Source: a virus
DNA: 40,573 nt
Direction: 5' to 3' (one strand)
Virus record (IMG/VR): IMGVR_UViG_3300029258_002569
Coordinates: 1-40,573 of that record
Each line of letters starts with the position of its first letter. Within the stretch, counting starts at the first letter, position 1. Positions 8,977 to 16,125 of this stretch are shown here, piece by piece. The position numbers and the translations under genes were made by a program. The notes beneath the pieces were generated by a model. That model saw only the letters and a program-made list of their open reading frames with translations, did no database searches and was not told the DNA's origin.

Positions 8977-9341
8977 TTTTTTTGCCCCTCATCCGGCCCG
9001 CCCCTGGTAATGGAATCGGCGTCGCAGGCGTCCAGGATCTCGATCTTGATCGAGTTGGGGAGCTTGAGCTTGTTCTCCCGGGTACAGGGAACGTCCTCAT
9101 TCAGGACCGGAGATCTTACATATCTCCAGTCCACCACCATGTAGTCCAGGAGATCGGCGTTGATGGCATAGCTGTCCTGCTCTTCGATCCAGCCGCCCTG
9201 GCGCAGGTTCTTCTGGCGCTTGGTGTGCCGCTTCTCGATATCCCGGTACACCTCACTGTCGAACCGCCGCAGGATGAGGGTGCTGTCGCCTACCGGATGC
9301 TCAAAGGTCTCCTGCTCCTCGACGATTTCAATGAAACTCAT
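8952..9341 (-). CDS. Tail assembly chaperone, unshifted form
   Basis: 129 aa in the zero frame. It begins MSFIEIVEEQETFEHPVGDS, carries a basic middle (KRHTKRQKN) and ends at the TAG at 8954-8952, 22 bases after a run of nine A. It is the G-like product; a fraction of ribosomes should shift to the -1 frame to give the long form. Location between tail tube and tape measure is the standard place. The start is preceded by a hairpin that encloses its GGAGG (9342-9358). Confidence 0.8.
   Translation of the reverse strand: MSFIEIVEEQETFEHPVGDSTLILRRFDSEVYRDIEKRHTKRQKNLRQGGWIEEQDSYAINADLLDYMVVDWRYVRSPVLNEDVPCTRENKLKLPNSIKIEILDACDADSITRGGPDEGQKKTKPSGSS
8975..8983 (-). promoter_or_regulatory. Programmed -1 frameshift slippery run (A9)
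   Basis: The minus strand reads GGG CAA AAA AAA ACG in the zero frame, so an A AAA AAA heptamer is correctly phased for a tandem -1 slip. The zero frame stops 22 bases later, while the -1 frame is open for 104 codons with strong coding character. This is the arrangement in lambda G/GT and in Mu-type tail chaperones. Confidence 0.85.
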
Positions 9342-9358
9342 GAAAACCTCCGGTTTTC
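9342..9358 (-). promoter_or_regulatory. SD-enclosing hairpin before the chaperone gene
   Basis: The leader reads GAAAACCGGAGGTTTTC immediately before ATG. AAAACC and GGTTTT can pair, placing the GGAGG in and beside the loop. The same element precedes the genes starting at 10352 and 11127, so it is a repeated translational leader. Confidence 0.6.
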
Positions 9359-9360
9359 TG

Positions 9361-9466
9361 CTAGAAGGCTGGGAGGCTCGAAGCTAGGAGGCTTTCTCCT
9401 TCGACTTCGCTCAGGATGGTGAGCATGTCGAACCATAGCTTTCCAGCTTCCTGGCTTCCTAGCGTA
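9361..9466. repeat. CTAGCCTC/GCTGGAAG block with a GTCGAA palindrome inside
   Basis: An 8-nt-periodic repeat (CTAGAAGG, CTGGGAGG, CTAGGAGG ... TTCCAGC, TTCCTGGC, TTCCTAGC) fills the whole gap. A palindromic element (about 9398-9433, TTCGACTTCGCTC ... GAGCATGTCGAA) sits in its centre, as if one repeat had inserted into another. Confidence 0.75.
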
Positions 9467-9467
9467 T

Positions 9468-10352
9468 TTAAACGTTTGCCACGAACGAGGGGATTCCGTG
9501 GAACGTGAAATCCACGGCCTCCTTGACGATCTCGTTCAAAGGCGCGCTCACGCCCAGGCCGTTGAACAAAGCCCAGGCCAGGAAATGATCGCCGGTCTGG
9601 TCCTGATCCGGGTCATAGTTAAAGAGCTCCAGCAGAAAATAGGCCTCCGAGGCATCCAGGATGCCGTCGAAAAAGGAATCCCCGCCGATGAAGTAGCTCT
9701 CGGCCCGGCCGGATCCGCCCGCCTGCCCCGGCACGTATTCCTTCCACTGCTGGCCCATGCGGTTCATCTCGGCAAGGTCCAGGGAAAGATCGAAGCTCCA
9801 GCCGAACAGGTAGCCCACCTTTTCCAGGCCGGCCTCCACGATGTAGCCGTTGTTGCCGGTGACGGTAACCACGGTCACATTGCCGTCGAACACGGCCTTG
9901 CCCCTGGTATAGTCGACGATCAGCACGTTCTTGCTGCCCGTATCGCTGAACGCGGGGGGCACATTCGGATTGAGGAGCCGTTTTGCCGATGCCGTGATCT
10001 GGGCCTCGGCACCTGACTCCGTGGTTGCCTCATCCTTGAGGTTGCCGATAGTCCACTGGTCGTTCAGGGTGTGGCCCGTGGTGGCGGCAAAGGTGATGGT
10101 CTGGCCGTCGCTCAGGGTCTGGGCCTCGCCGGTAACGGTCACGTCCTCGGTCCATTCGCCGCCGTCCTTGCGCCACTTGAAGGTATCGGTTCCTGCCGCG
10201 GCGTCGATCACCGCCTCGAAATAGGCGGAGGATGCGCCGGAAAACCCGGTGCCCCAGGTAACGTCGTTGAGCCCGTCGCCTTTAAAGCCGTTGGGCCGCT
10301 GCCGATAGATCGCCCCTAATTTCCCGTGCGTCGGCGTGGTGGGAGAAGACAT
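9468..10352 (-). CDS. Tail tube-like protein, long paralogue
   Basis: 294 aa. The segment GWSFDLSLDLAEMNRMGQQWKEYVPGQAGG aligns with the same block in the next gene upstream (10407-10823). The extra length is mostly an N-terminal beta-rich insertion (FKWRKDGGEWTEDVTVTGEA) that resembles a phage Ig-like or accessory domain. It is probably a tail tube or tube-decorating subunit. Position just before the chaperone pair supports a major tail protein role. The start is preceded by the AAAACC-GGA-GGTTTT leader. Confidence 0.7.
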   Translation of the reverse strand: MSSPTTPTHGKLGAIYRQRPNGFKGDGLNDVTWGTGFSGASSAYFEAVIDAAAGTDTFKWRKDGGEWTEDVTVTGEAQTLSDGQTITFAATTGHTLNDQWTIGNLKDEATTESGAEAQITASAKRLLNPNVPPAFSDTGSKNVLIVDYTRGKAVFDGNVTVVTVTGNNGYIVEAGLEKVGYLFGWSFDLSLDLAEMNRMGQQWKEYVPGQAGGSGRAESYFIGGDSFFDGILDASEAYFLLELFNYDPDQDQTGDHFLAWALFNGLGVSAPLNEIVKEAVDFTFHGIPSFVANV

Positions 10353-10354
10353 GG

Positions 10355-10371
10355 AAAAACCTCCGGTTTTT
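10355..10371 (-). promoter_or_regulatory. SD-enclosing hairpin before the long tube gene
   Basis: The leader AAAAACCGGAGGTTTTT just before CC-ATG is an inverted repeat with GGAGG at its centre. It is near-identical to the leaders at 9342-9358 and 11128-11144. Confidence 0.6.
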
Positions 10372-10373
10372 CA

Positions 10374-10406
10374 AATTGACAATTGACAATTGAAAATTTT
10401 CAATTG
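10374..10406. repeat. TCAATTG-type heptamer repeat
   Basis: Units ATTGACA, ATTGACA, ATTGAAA and TTTTCAATTG run in tandem and end in the perfect palindrome AATTGAAAATTTTCAATT. The block starts at the stop codon of the short tail-tube gene. Confidence 0.75.
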
Positions 10407-10823
10407 CTATGCATCGTCCACGACATCCAGCGCGCCGTCGCCCGTGAAGTCGAAGCTGAACGAGAACTTATCGCCCACGGTGCCGGCCGGATGAAACCCG
10501 ATGATGTAGATATTGCCGGTAAAGGCGTTGGTGCTGCCGTCCAGCAAGAACTTCACGTCCGTGAGCTTGGTGCCGGGCGTGGCCGCCACGATGTTGTCCA
10601 CGAATGCCTTCTGCTCGGTATTGCCCAGCACGAGCTGGCCGGAAAAGCTGCCGGACCATCTGGCCTGGCCGGGCAGGCCTTCCTTCCATTGCTGGCCCTG
10701 GCGTGAGATGTCGGCCATGTCGAGGGCCACGTCGATATTCCAGCCCTCGGAAAAATCCATTGCCGTGTCGTCCTTCTCGATCCGGGCTGTCTTGCCGTGA
10801 AACGGCGTTGTGTTGAATGCCAT
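10407..10823 (-). CDS. Tail tube-like protein, short paralogue
   Basis: 138 aa. It is beta-rich, with GWNIDVALDMADISRQGQQWK and LPGQARWSGSFSGQLVLGNT, matching the core of the 294-aa neighbour. This suggests a duplication. Features FLLDGSTNAFTGNIYIIGF and FSFDFTGDGALDV fit a tail tube beta-barrel. A good AAGGAGG lies 8 bases before the ATG. Either paralogue could be the major tube subunit. Confidence 0.7.
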   Translation of the reverse strand: MAFNTTPFHGKTARIEKDDTAMDFSEGWNIDVALDMADISRQGQQWKEGLPGQARWSGSFSGQLVLGNTEQKAFVDNIVAATPGTKLTDVKFLLDGSTNAFTGNIYIIGFHPAGTVGDKFSFSFDFTGDGALDVVDDA

Positions 10824-10846
10824 TGGTCAACCTCCTTCGTCGGTTG

Positions 10847-10920
10847 AGCTGGGAGGCTTGAGGCTGGGAGGCTGGGAAGCTTGAAGCGTCCTAGCGTCCT
10901 AGCGTCCTAGCGTCCTAGCT
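10847..10920. repeat. GCTGGGAGG / GCGTCCTA block
   Basis: Left half GCTGGGAGGCTTGAGGCTGG; right half four exact tandem GCGTCCTA-type octamers. The two halves are imperfectly complementary, so the block could fold as a long hairpin. Confidence 0.7.
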
Positions 10921-11127
10921 TGTTTTCTTCTTTGCCGGTTTGCTGCTTTTCAGCGGAGCCGGTACCGGCGCCGTGTATTCGAACAGCACCGTATCATCCA
11001 GATCCAGGATCAGGAGCACGGCATCCGGGCAGGCCATACAGCTCGGCCGCACGTCCTTGCCGGTTACGGCCCGGCATCCGGTCTTCTTGGTGCAGATGAT
11101 CCTAATGATTCCCTTGTACGGATTCAT
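10915..11127 (-). CDS. Small cysteine-containing tail-module protein
   Basis: 70 aa, no recognised family. It has cysteines at CTKKTGC and CMAC and a lysine-rich end (KSSKPAKKKTS), suggesting a small metal-binding fold. The stop lies within the adjoining CTAGC repeat block, so the C-terminus may be set by the repeat. The start at 11127 is preceded by the SD-hairpin leader. Its place between the gp37-like and tube genes suggests a structural or assembly accessory. Confidence 0.6.
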   Translation of the reverse strand: MNPYKGIIRIICTKKTGCRAVTGKDVRPSCMACPDAVLLILDLDDTVLFEYTAPVPAPLKSSKPAKKKTS

Positions 11128-11144
11128 GAAAACCTCCGGTTTTC
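11128..11144 (-). promoter_or_regulatory. SD-enclosing hairpin before the 70-aa gene
   Basis: The leader GAAAACCGGAGGTTTTC directly precedes ATG and is identical to the leader at 9342-9358. TCAATTG-type repeats start immediately upstream. Confidence 0.6.
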
Positions 11145-11179
11145 AATTTTCAATTGTCAATTGTCAATCGTCAATTGAT
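11142..11179. repeat. TCAATTG-type heptamer repeat
   Basis: Five tandem heptamers (TTTTCAA, TTTTCAA, TTGTCAA, TTGTCAA, TCGTCAA) fill the gap between the stop of the gp37-like gene and the leader of the 70-aa gene. Confidence 0.75.
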
Positions 11180-11629
11180 TCAGCTCCATTCCTCAAACTC
11201 CTCGGCGGGCAGGTCCAGCTCGCAGAAGTGGCAGAGCACCCCGCCGAACGCCCTGTTCTCCACCACGGCCACATTCACCGGGCCGCTGTCCTCGGCCGCG
11301 CCGTTCAGGGTGCGCTTGGCCCTGAATGCGGCGGCCACCGCCTCGATCAGGGCCTGAAAGGTAACCTCGGTCTCGTCTTCGTCCTTCAGGCCATAGATGC
11401 CCCGGATCTTGTACTGGTGGATCCGCGATTCATGGGTTGTGCTCTCCACGGTTGCGGGCGTGGCCGTTCTGGTAATGATCCAGCCGTTGATCTTGTCGGA
11501 GCCGGTCTTGAACAGGTCCAGGAACTTCTCCCAGGTGGCGGCCCAGCGCTGGTAGTCGTGCACCTCGCCGATCCCGCTCACGCCGGAGAGGATGCTCTTG
11601 ATCTGTGCCCTGATTGCCGCTTCGCTCAT
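11180..11629 (-). CDS. Tail terminator-like protein (Mu gp37 / DUF1834 type)
   Basis: 149 aa. The pattern of an N-terminal helix (EAAIRAQIKSILSGVSGIGEVHDY), then WIITRTA, YKIRGIYGL and VTFQALIEAVAAAFRAKRTL, resembles tail terminator or neck proteins that cap the tube. It lies between the HK97-gp10-like gene and the tube genes. The leader GCGGAGCGAGC-ATG is shared with the gene starting at 12191. Confidence 0.6.
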   Translation of the reverse strand: MSEAAIRAQIKSILSGVSGIGEVHDYQRWAATWEKFLDLFKTGSDKINGWIITRTATPATVESTTHESRIHQYKIRGIYGLKDEDETEVTFQALIEAVAAAFRAKRTLNGAAEDSGPVNVAVVENRAFGGVLCHFCELDLPAEEFEEWS

Positions 11630-11705
11630 GCTCGCTCCGCTCGCGCTGGAAGGCTGGGACGCTGGAAGGCTTGAAGCCTCCTAGCCTCCTAGCCTCCTAG
11701 CCTCC
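11630..11705. repeat. GCTCGCTCCGC leader plus GCTGGAAG / CTAGCCTC block
   Basis: The minus-strand leader is fused to octamer repeats GCTGGAAG...CTAGCCTC. The same composite order (leader, GCTGGAAG units, CTAGC units) occurs at 12192-12286, so the whole gap was copied as a cassette. Confidence 0.7.
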
Positions 11706-12191
11706 AACCTCTTTGACAATATCCCCCGGGATCTGGTGCAGCATGGCCTCGATCCTGCCCCGGCTGTCCTCGAACCCGGTCTCGAACATGTGCGCGCCCT
11801 TGGTGCCGCGCTGTGAAATGGCCCGAGCGATGAGAAACGCCACGCTGGGTGCGATTTCATCGGGGAGCCTGAGCTTTACCCTTACCCAGTGCTCGATCGG
11901 CCCCAGGGGCGGAAAATGGGGTCTGGTGCCCAGCTCCACGGGCTCGCCGTACTCCAGGGGCGTGCCCACCATGCCGGCGGTCTTGTCGCCGTACTGCTTG
12001 ACCGCGCCGTGGATGGTGTCGCGCAGGTGAATCGGCCCGGCCCCGTAGGGGGTTTCCCGCTTGATCTCCCGCTCCAGCAGGTTCACGGCCTCGGTCAGGC
12101 GCCGCACCCGGGCCTTGTTCGAGGCCTCGGGATAGTCCTTAAAAAGCTGTTCAAGCTCCCGTAAATCGGCTTTTAACTTGGTTTCAAACAT
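11697..12191 (-). CDS. HK97 gp10-like / Mu G-like tail completion protein
   Basis: 164 aa. The N-terminal helix (LRELEQLFKDYPEASNKARV) is followed by LEREIKRETPYGAGPIHLRDTI, then VGTPLEYGEPVELGTRPHFPP, which is the hallmark Y...VE.GT..H.F pattern of HK97 gp10-like neck or tail-completion proteins. Gene order (connector, gp10-like, terminator, tube) is canonical. The stop region runs directly into a CTAGC repeat. Confidence 0.75.
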   Translation of the reverse strand: MFETKLKADLRELEQLFKDYPEASNKARVRRLTEAVNLLEREIKRETPYGAGPIHLRDTIHGAVKQYGDKTAGMVGTPLEYGEPVELGTRPHFPPLGPIEHWVRVKLRLPDEIAPSVAFLIARAISQRGTKGAHMFETGFEDSRGRIEAMLHQIPGDIVKEVGG

Positions 12192-12286
12192 GCTCGCTCC
12201 GCTTGCGCTGGAAGGCTGGAAAGCTGGAAGGCTTGAGGCCTCCTAGCTTCCTAGCCTCCTAGCTTCCTAGCCTCCTAGCTTCCTAG
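12192..12286. repeat. Leader plus GCTGGAAG / CTAGCTTC block
   Basis: GCTCGCTCCGCTTGC is followed by GCTGGAAGGCTGGAAAGCTG and then about six CCTAGCTT / CCTAGCCT octamers. It is near-identical in plan to 11630-11705. Confidence 0.7.
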
Positions 12287-12975
12287 CGATGGCGCCTCGG
12301 GTGCGTCAGGTGATCCGTGCGCCACGACGGTATCGTGTCCTGATCCCGGGTTATGCTGGCCGGCTTGCGCTGGCCCTCTTTAATGCCCAGGTGATCGAAA
12401 TACACCTTCCGGTACGCCTTGGCCCGGGCCGCGTATTCCCGGCTCTTGCTTGTGTGCTCCACGCTGTCCGCGGCAATGGTGCTGTCCGTGCTCTGAGCGT
12501 AATACGTGGCCAGCATGCCGCAGAAATACCCGGCTGCCAGGGCCTGCACGGCCTCCTCGTCGATGGTCTCCACGGTGCACGTCGAATCCGTGCACGTGTG
12601 CAGGGCCGTGTAGGTTACCCGGAGCTCCTCGTCCGTGTCCGGAGTGTCTTCCAGCAGGCGCAGCACCCGGCCCGCGGGCTTGCGGTAGATCCGCCACTGC
12701 TCCTCCAGCAGCACATCCGCATACTCGTCGTCGTCGTCCACCGGGTATTCCACGGACCGCACCGCGGAAAATCCCTCGCTCCACGAGGCCAGATCGCTCA
12801 GAGGATAATCGAACCCGCCGTCGCCGGTGACATCCTCGGCCACCACCCGGGGCCGGTACCGGGCGTGCTCCTTGACGGCCAGGTCCACGGCCAGGCTCTT
12901 CTCGGCCTCGCCCAGGGGGATCTCGCCGCCCACCAGGTTTTCCACGGCCAGCAGATACTCGTACCGGGTGGTCAT
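12283..12975 (-). CDS. Head-tail connector (gp6 / Mu gp36-like position)
   Basis: 230 aa. Helical N-terminus (YEYLLAVENLVGGEIPLGEAEKSLAVDLAVKEHARYRPRV), a beta middle (VRSVEYPVDDDDEYADVLLEE, WRIYRKPAGRVLRLLED, ELRVTYTALHTC), then EEAVQALAAGYFCGMLATYYAQ and a helical end. This is the layout of head-tail adaptor proteins such as DUF1320 and gp6-like connectors. The ATG overlaps the stop of the 56-aa glycine-rich gene (ATGA), so the pair is coupled. Confidence 0.65.
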   Translation of the reverse strand: MTTRYEYLLAVENLVGGEIPLGEAEKSLAVDLAVKEHARYRPRVVAEDVTGDGGFDYPLSDLASWSEGFSAVRSVEYPVDDDDEYADVLLEEQWRIYRKPAGRVLRLLEDTPDTDEELRVTYTALHTCTDSTCTVETIDEEAVQALAAGYFCGMLATYYAQSTDSTIAADSVEHTSKSREYAARAKAYRKVYFDHLGIKEGQRKPASITRDQDTIPSWRTDHLTHPRRHR

Positions 12976-13142
12976 CTATTCCGGCCCCCGCCTCTGCCGC
13001 CGCCTTGGCCTTTTCCGGGTCCGTTGTCCGGGCAGGGCTGCTGATTCCTGCCGTCCCTTTGGCCGTTGGGCATGCCGTTTCCGCCGCCCCGGCCATCCTT
13101 GGGGCGGGGCTGTCCCCGCGGATTCTTAGCCGTATCCGCCAT
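12972..13142 (-). CDS. Small Gly/Pro-rich basic protein
   Basis: 56 aa: MADTAKNPRGQPRPKDG, then several GGGNG and GKGQGGGRGGG runs. AAAGGAGC precedes the ATG by about 6 bases, and the TGA overlaps the connector ATG, so despite low complexity it is probably translated. It could be a flexible head-accessory peptide; no family recognised. The glycine/arginine content and position beside the decoration gene are all that can be said. Confidence 0.6.
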   Translation of the reverse strand: MADTAKNPRGQPRPKDGRGGGNGMPNGQRDGRNQQPCPDNGPGKGQGGGRGGGRNR

Positions 13143-13160
13143 ACTTTGCTCCTTTCAGTT

Positions 13161-13255
13161 GCGCTGGAAGGCTTGAGGCTTGGATGCTGGAAGGCTGAAA
13201 AGCTTCCTGGCTTCCCAGCTTCCTCGCTTTCTCGCTTCCCAGCTTCCTAGCTTCT
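13161..13255. repeat. GCTGGAAG / CTTCCTAGC block
   Basis: GCGCTGGAAGGCTTGAGGC... followed by CTTCCTGG, CTTCCCAG, CTTCCTCG, CTTCTCG and CTTCCTAG units fills the gap next to the stop codon of the decoration gene. Confidence 0.7.
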
Positions 13256-14376
13256 TATTGTGCTCCGCACTCCCACGACACGATGGTCAGATTCGACACG
13301 TCGCTCGCATTCAGGAAATACAGAAACGGCACCACCACATCGCCGTCATCGATGGTATGGGCATCCGTGGTCGTGGGTGCCGCCCCGTCGATGGTATAGG
13401 TCACTGCGCCGTCCGCATCCACGAACACGCCCAGGGTATAGGTTTCGTCGTCGCCCCAAGTGTCGGTGGTGTCCGTGCTGTCCGTGCCGCCGTCGTCGTC
13501 GATATCCTCGATGTAAATCGCTCCGGAGATCACGTTCAAGGCCGCCATATCCGTATAATCGTCGATATTGGCCTGGTAGGCCCCGTCATTCCTAAACCCC
13601 ACGGCGCAGTCGTCCGTACCCGACACATCCTCGATAATGAGCTTCACCTTGAGGTAAAACGCATCCGTACCCACGGTAAAGGCCGCCGGGCTCCGGGCCG
13701 TAATCCCCTGGCCGATCTCCACGCCGTCGTCGTCCGTGTCGTCCAGATCGGCCACCAGCCCGTTGGCGTCGATAACTGGCGCCAGAATGGTCTGGGTGCC
13801 CAGGATGTGATACTCGAACGTGTTGTTCGGAAAGATCATCACGTTCTCGTTGCCTGTAGTGCCGCCCGCGGCCCCGCCGGTAATCAGGGCCGTGACCGGG
13901 TTCACGTCGAAATATTCGATGGTCAGCTTCGGATCATGCGACACCGGAAAGTTGAAATAATAGTCCGTGGTATTCACGGCTACCCCGACATTCTGCACCC
14001 ATTCGGGCGGGTTCTGGGTCACGTCGCCGGCGGTCTCGGAGAGATAGGCCGCATCGCCTTCCGCCAGTCCGGACCAGCCGCTCAGGATCCCGCTGGTGAT
14101 AATCTCCACGGCCTCGCCGTCCCCGCCGGTCAGGCTCCCCACGATCCCCACCGCGGGCCTCAGGTACGTTACGTTGGCATCGGCCTTGTAGGCCTCGCCG
14201 TCCGAGTCCTTGATGGCCACCACCTCGCCGGTGGTCACCGTCTCGCCGGCGTTCACCGTGAGCCGCGAGAAGACCTTTGTCACGTGATAGGCCGCGTGAA
14301 GGTCCGGCAGCACGAAGGCCAGCACCAGGGCCAGCACCATTGCCGCTGCCATACTCATTTTCATCATTCGTTTCAT
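13255..14376 (-). CDS. Capsid decoration-like protein with a signal peptide
   Basis: 373 aa. Residues 1-29 form a textbook Sec signal: basic start MKRMMKMS, hydrophobic core AAAMVLALVLAFVLP, and LHA-A as a cleavage site. Residues 30-120 (VNAGETVTTGEVVAIKDSDG ... GDAAYLSETAGDVTQ) look like a DUF2190-type head decoration or fibre domain, with the cyclic beta pattern Gxxxxxx(G/A)xAVAI. The rest is acidic and beta-rich (DDTDDDGVEIG, DIDDDGGTDSTDT) and resembles concanavalin-like head-fibre domains. It lies directly downstream of the capsid ORF, where decoration proteins are encoded. Export of a virion protein is odd: either the signal is an uncleaved membrane anchor or the protein acts outside the cytoplasm. 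AAGGAGG precedes the ATG. Confidence 0.7.
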   Translation of the reverse strand: MKRMMKMSMAAAMVLALVLAFVLPDLHAAYHVTKVFSRLTVNAGETVTTGEVVAIKDSDGEAYKADANVTYLRPAVGIVGSLTGGDGEAVEIITSGILSGWSGLAEGDAAYLSETAGDVTQNPPEWVQNVGVAVNTTDYYFNFPVSHDPKLTIEYFDVNPVTALITGGAAGGTTGNENVMIFPNNTFEYHILGTQTILAPVIDANGLVADLDDTDDDGVEIGQGITARSPAAFTVGTDAFYLKVKLIIEDVSGTDDCAVGFRNDGAYQANIDDYTDMAALNVISGAIYIEDIDDDGGTDSTDTTDTWGDDETYTLGVFVDADGAVTYTIDGAAPTTTDAHTIDDGDVVVPFLYFLNASDVSNLTIVSWECGAQ

Positions 14377-14394
14377 GACACTCCTCCTTTATAA

Positions 14395-14467
14395 GCTATG
14401 AGGCTTGAGGCTTGGAGGCTAGAAGGCTATCCAGCTTCCTGGCTTCCTAGCTTCCCAGCGTTCCAGC
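14395..14467. repeat. GAGGCTTGAG / TTCCTAGC block
   Basis: GAGGCTTGAGGCTTGGAGGC followed by CTTCCTGG, CTTCCTAG, CTTCCCAG and TTCCAGCC units, between capsid stop and decoration leader. Confidence 0.7.
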
Positions 14468-14472
14468 CTTAT

Positions 14473-16125
14473 TTACACCGCTGCCTTGTACGAGCCCACG
14501 TAGTCGATGGGTGCACCCGCGTACTCGTGCCTGATCTTGTGCCGGATCTTGTCCGCCACGAACACCTGCTCGCTCTGGGGCGAGTCGGCCACGAAGAACT
14601 CCGGCTCTTCCCTGCCGTTCAGGTAGCCCATCTCCACCAGCTCGGCCACCTCGGGCGGCACCGTCATATACCAGTCATTGGCGTCCGCGCTGAGCAGGCT
14701 CAAGGCGTGGCCTTTAATCAATCCCAACAGGGGGTTGGGCAGCTTGTCGGTCAAATCGTTGGTGCTGTAGTAAAACTCCTCCTTCTCGATCCGGGTGATC
14801 AGGTTCATGATCGCCGGCGGACCGATCAGGTTCAGCACCACGCCCCCGTCCAGCAGGCCCAGGTACTTGCCCGAGTCCTTTTCCGTCATCCCGGCCAGGG
14901 CCGTCCACGCCGTCCATGCATAGGCATGGGTCAGGGCATTGCTGCCCAGGTTGCCGTGCCCGCTCGTGAACACCGCGGTGCCGTCGGTGCAGGTGTCGTT
15001 GTCGATATACATATCCCACACGTACTGGCCGTGGGTCCTGCGCGCGGCCCTGCCCAGCTTGCTGACCACCCTGTTGACGATGGAGATGTCGTCGTTGATG
15101 ATGGTCTTCCGGGTGATGCTGAGGATGTTGCCCCGCTGGGCCAGTACATAGGTGACCTCCTCATCCGTGATCCCGGCGATCTCCTCGTAGTCCGCCGCCT
15201 CCGGATCGACCACGGAAAGATCCGGAAACCCGCCGATCTTCACGGCCTCCTGGGTGCGGAAGTCCTTAACGGGCTTGCGCACGCTGATGAGCAGGTTCTC
15301 CAGGTAGTCCGGCTCCTTATACTCCTTGACCAGGCGCCGGCCCAGGGTGTTGCCCAGCACATAGGTGAAGGTGCTGCTGGTAACATCCATCCTGCTCCTC
15401 AGATCGGGCGGCAGGTTCTGCCGGTTGAAAAACCCGGTTACCTCCGGATCGCCGGTGAAAAAGGCGTACATCTCCCGGATGCCCCGGAATGCCGGTACCT
15501 GATCGTAGCCCTCCAGGTCCTGCACGCTGCGCATGCGCGTCCCGGCGGCCCCGATCCGCTCGGTAAAAAAGGGCTGGTAGTCCAGGGTCTCCATGCGGGC
15601 GGCCATTTCCAGGTCTTCCTTGCGCAGGCCGAAGGCCCGGTCCACGGCCATAAGGGCCCGCTCGAACGTGCCGATCCCCACCCTGACGCCGGATGCCGGA
15701 ACACCCTCATCGGGCTTGGGGGTCAGGCTGGCCAGGTAATCCTTCTCGCCCTGAACGGCGTCGGTCAGCTCCTGGGCCTGGAATACGCGCACGCCCTGCG
15801 TGTCGCTCAATGCCGCGCGGATGCGCTTTTGCGCCTGCTCGGGCAGGTCGCTTGCCCCCAGGGCCCTGTCCAGGTCCATCTCGCACCGGAACCGGGCCAG
15901 GTCGTCCTTGGTGGCCATTGCAGGCGCATTGTCGCCCGATCCCGGATCGCCTGTGTCTCCGGTCCCGGTTCCGCCGGTGCCGTCCCCTGCGGGAGGATCG
16001 GCGGGCGTCATTGCCATGCGGGCGATCTCCGTAAGCTCGGCCTCCTCGATCTTCTCGAACTCTTTGTCCTTGAGCAGATCCGGCCGCACCCCGGTGATCA
16101 GATCCCAAAGTTGCTGCTTGTTCAT
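14473..16125 (-). CDS. Nested in-frame scaffold-capsid product
   Basis: Inside the polyprotein ORF, the minus strand has AAGGAGGAGG (16131-16140) five bases before an in-frame ATG at 16125-16123, beginning MNKQQLWDLITGVRPDLL. This is one of the strongest Shine-Dalgarno sequences in the window and is far too good for chance inside a gene. It predicts a 550-aa product with scaffold plus capsid but no protease, comparable to Mu Z nested in I. It would give the excess of capsid over protease that head assembly needs. Confidence 0.7.
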   Translation of the reverse strand: MNKQQLWDLITGVRPDLLKDKEFEKIEEAELTEIARMAMTPADPPAGDGTGGTGTGDTGDPGSGDNAPAMATKDDLARFRCEMDLDRALGASDLPEQAQKRIRAALSDTQGVRVFQAQELTDAVQGEKDYLASLTPKPDEGVPASGVRVGIGTFERALMAVDRAFGLRKEDLEMAARMETLDYQPFFTERIGAAGTRMRSVQDLEGYDQVPAFRGIREMYAFFTGDPEVTGFFNRQNLPPDLRSRMDVTSSTFTYVLGNTLGRRLVKEYKEPDYLENLLISVRKPVKDFRTQEAVKIGGFPDLSVVDPEAADYEEIAGITDEEVTYVLAQRGNILSITRKTIINDDISIVNRVVSKLGRAARRTHGQYVWDMYIDNDTCTDGTAVFTSGHGNLGSNALTHAYAWTAWTALAGMTEKDSGKYLGLLDGGVVLNLIGPPAIMNLITRIEKEEFYYSTNDLTDKLPNPLLGLIKGHALSLLSADANDWYMTVPPEVAELVEMGYLNGREEPEFFVADSPQSEQVFVADKIRHKIRHEYAGAPIDYVGSYKAAV

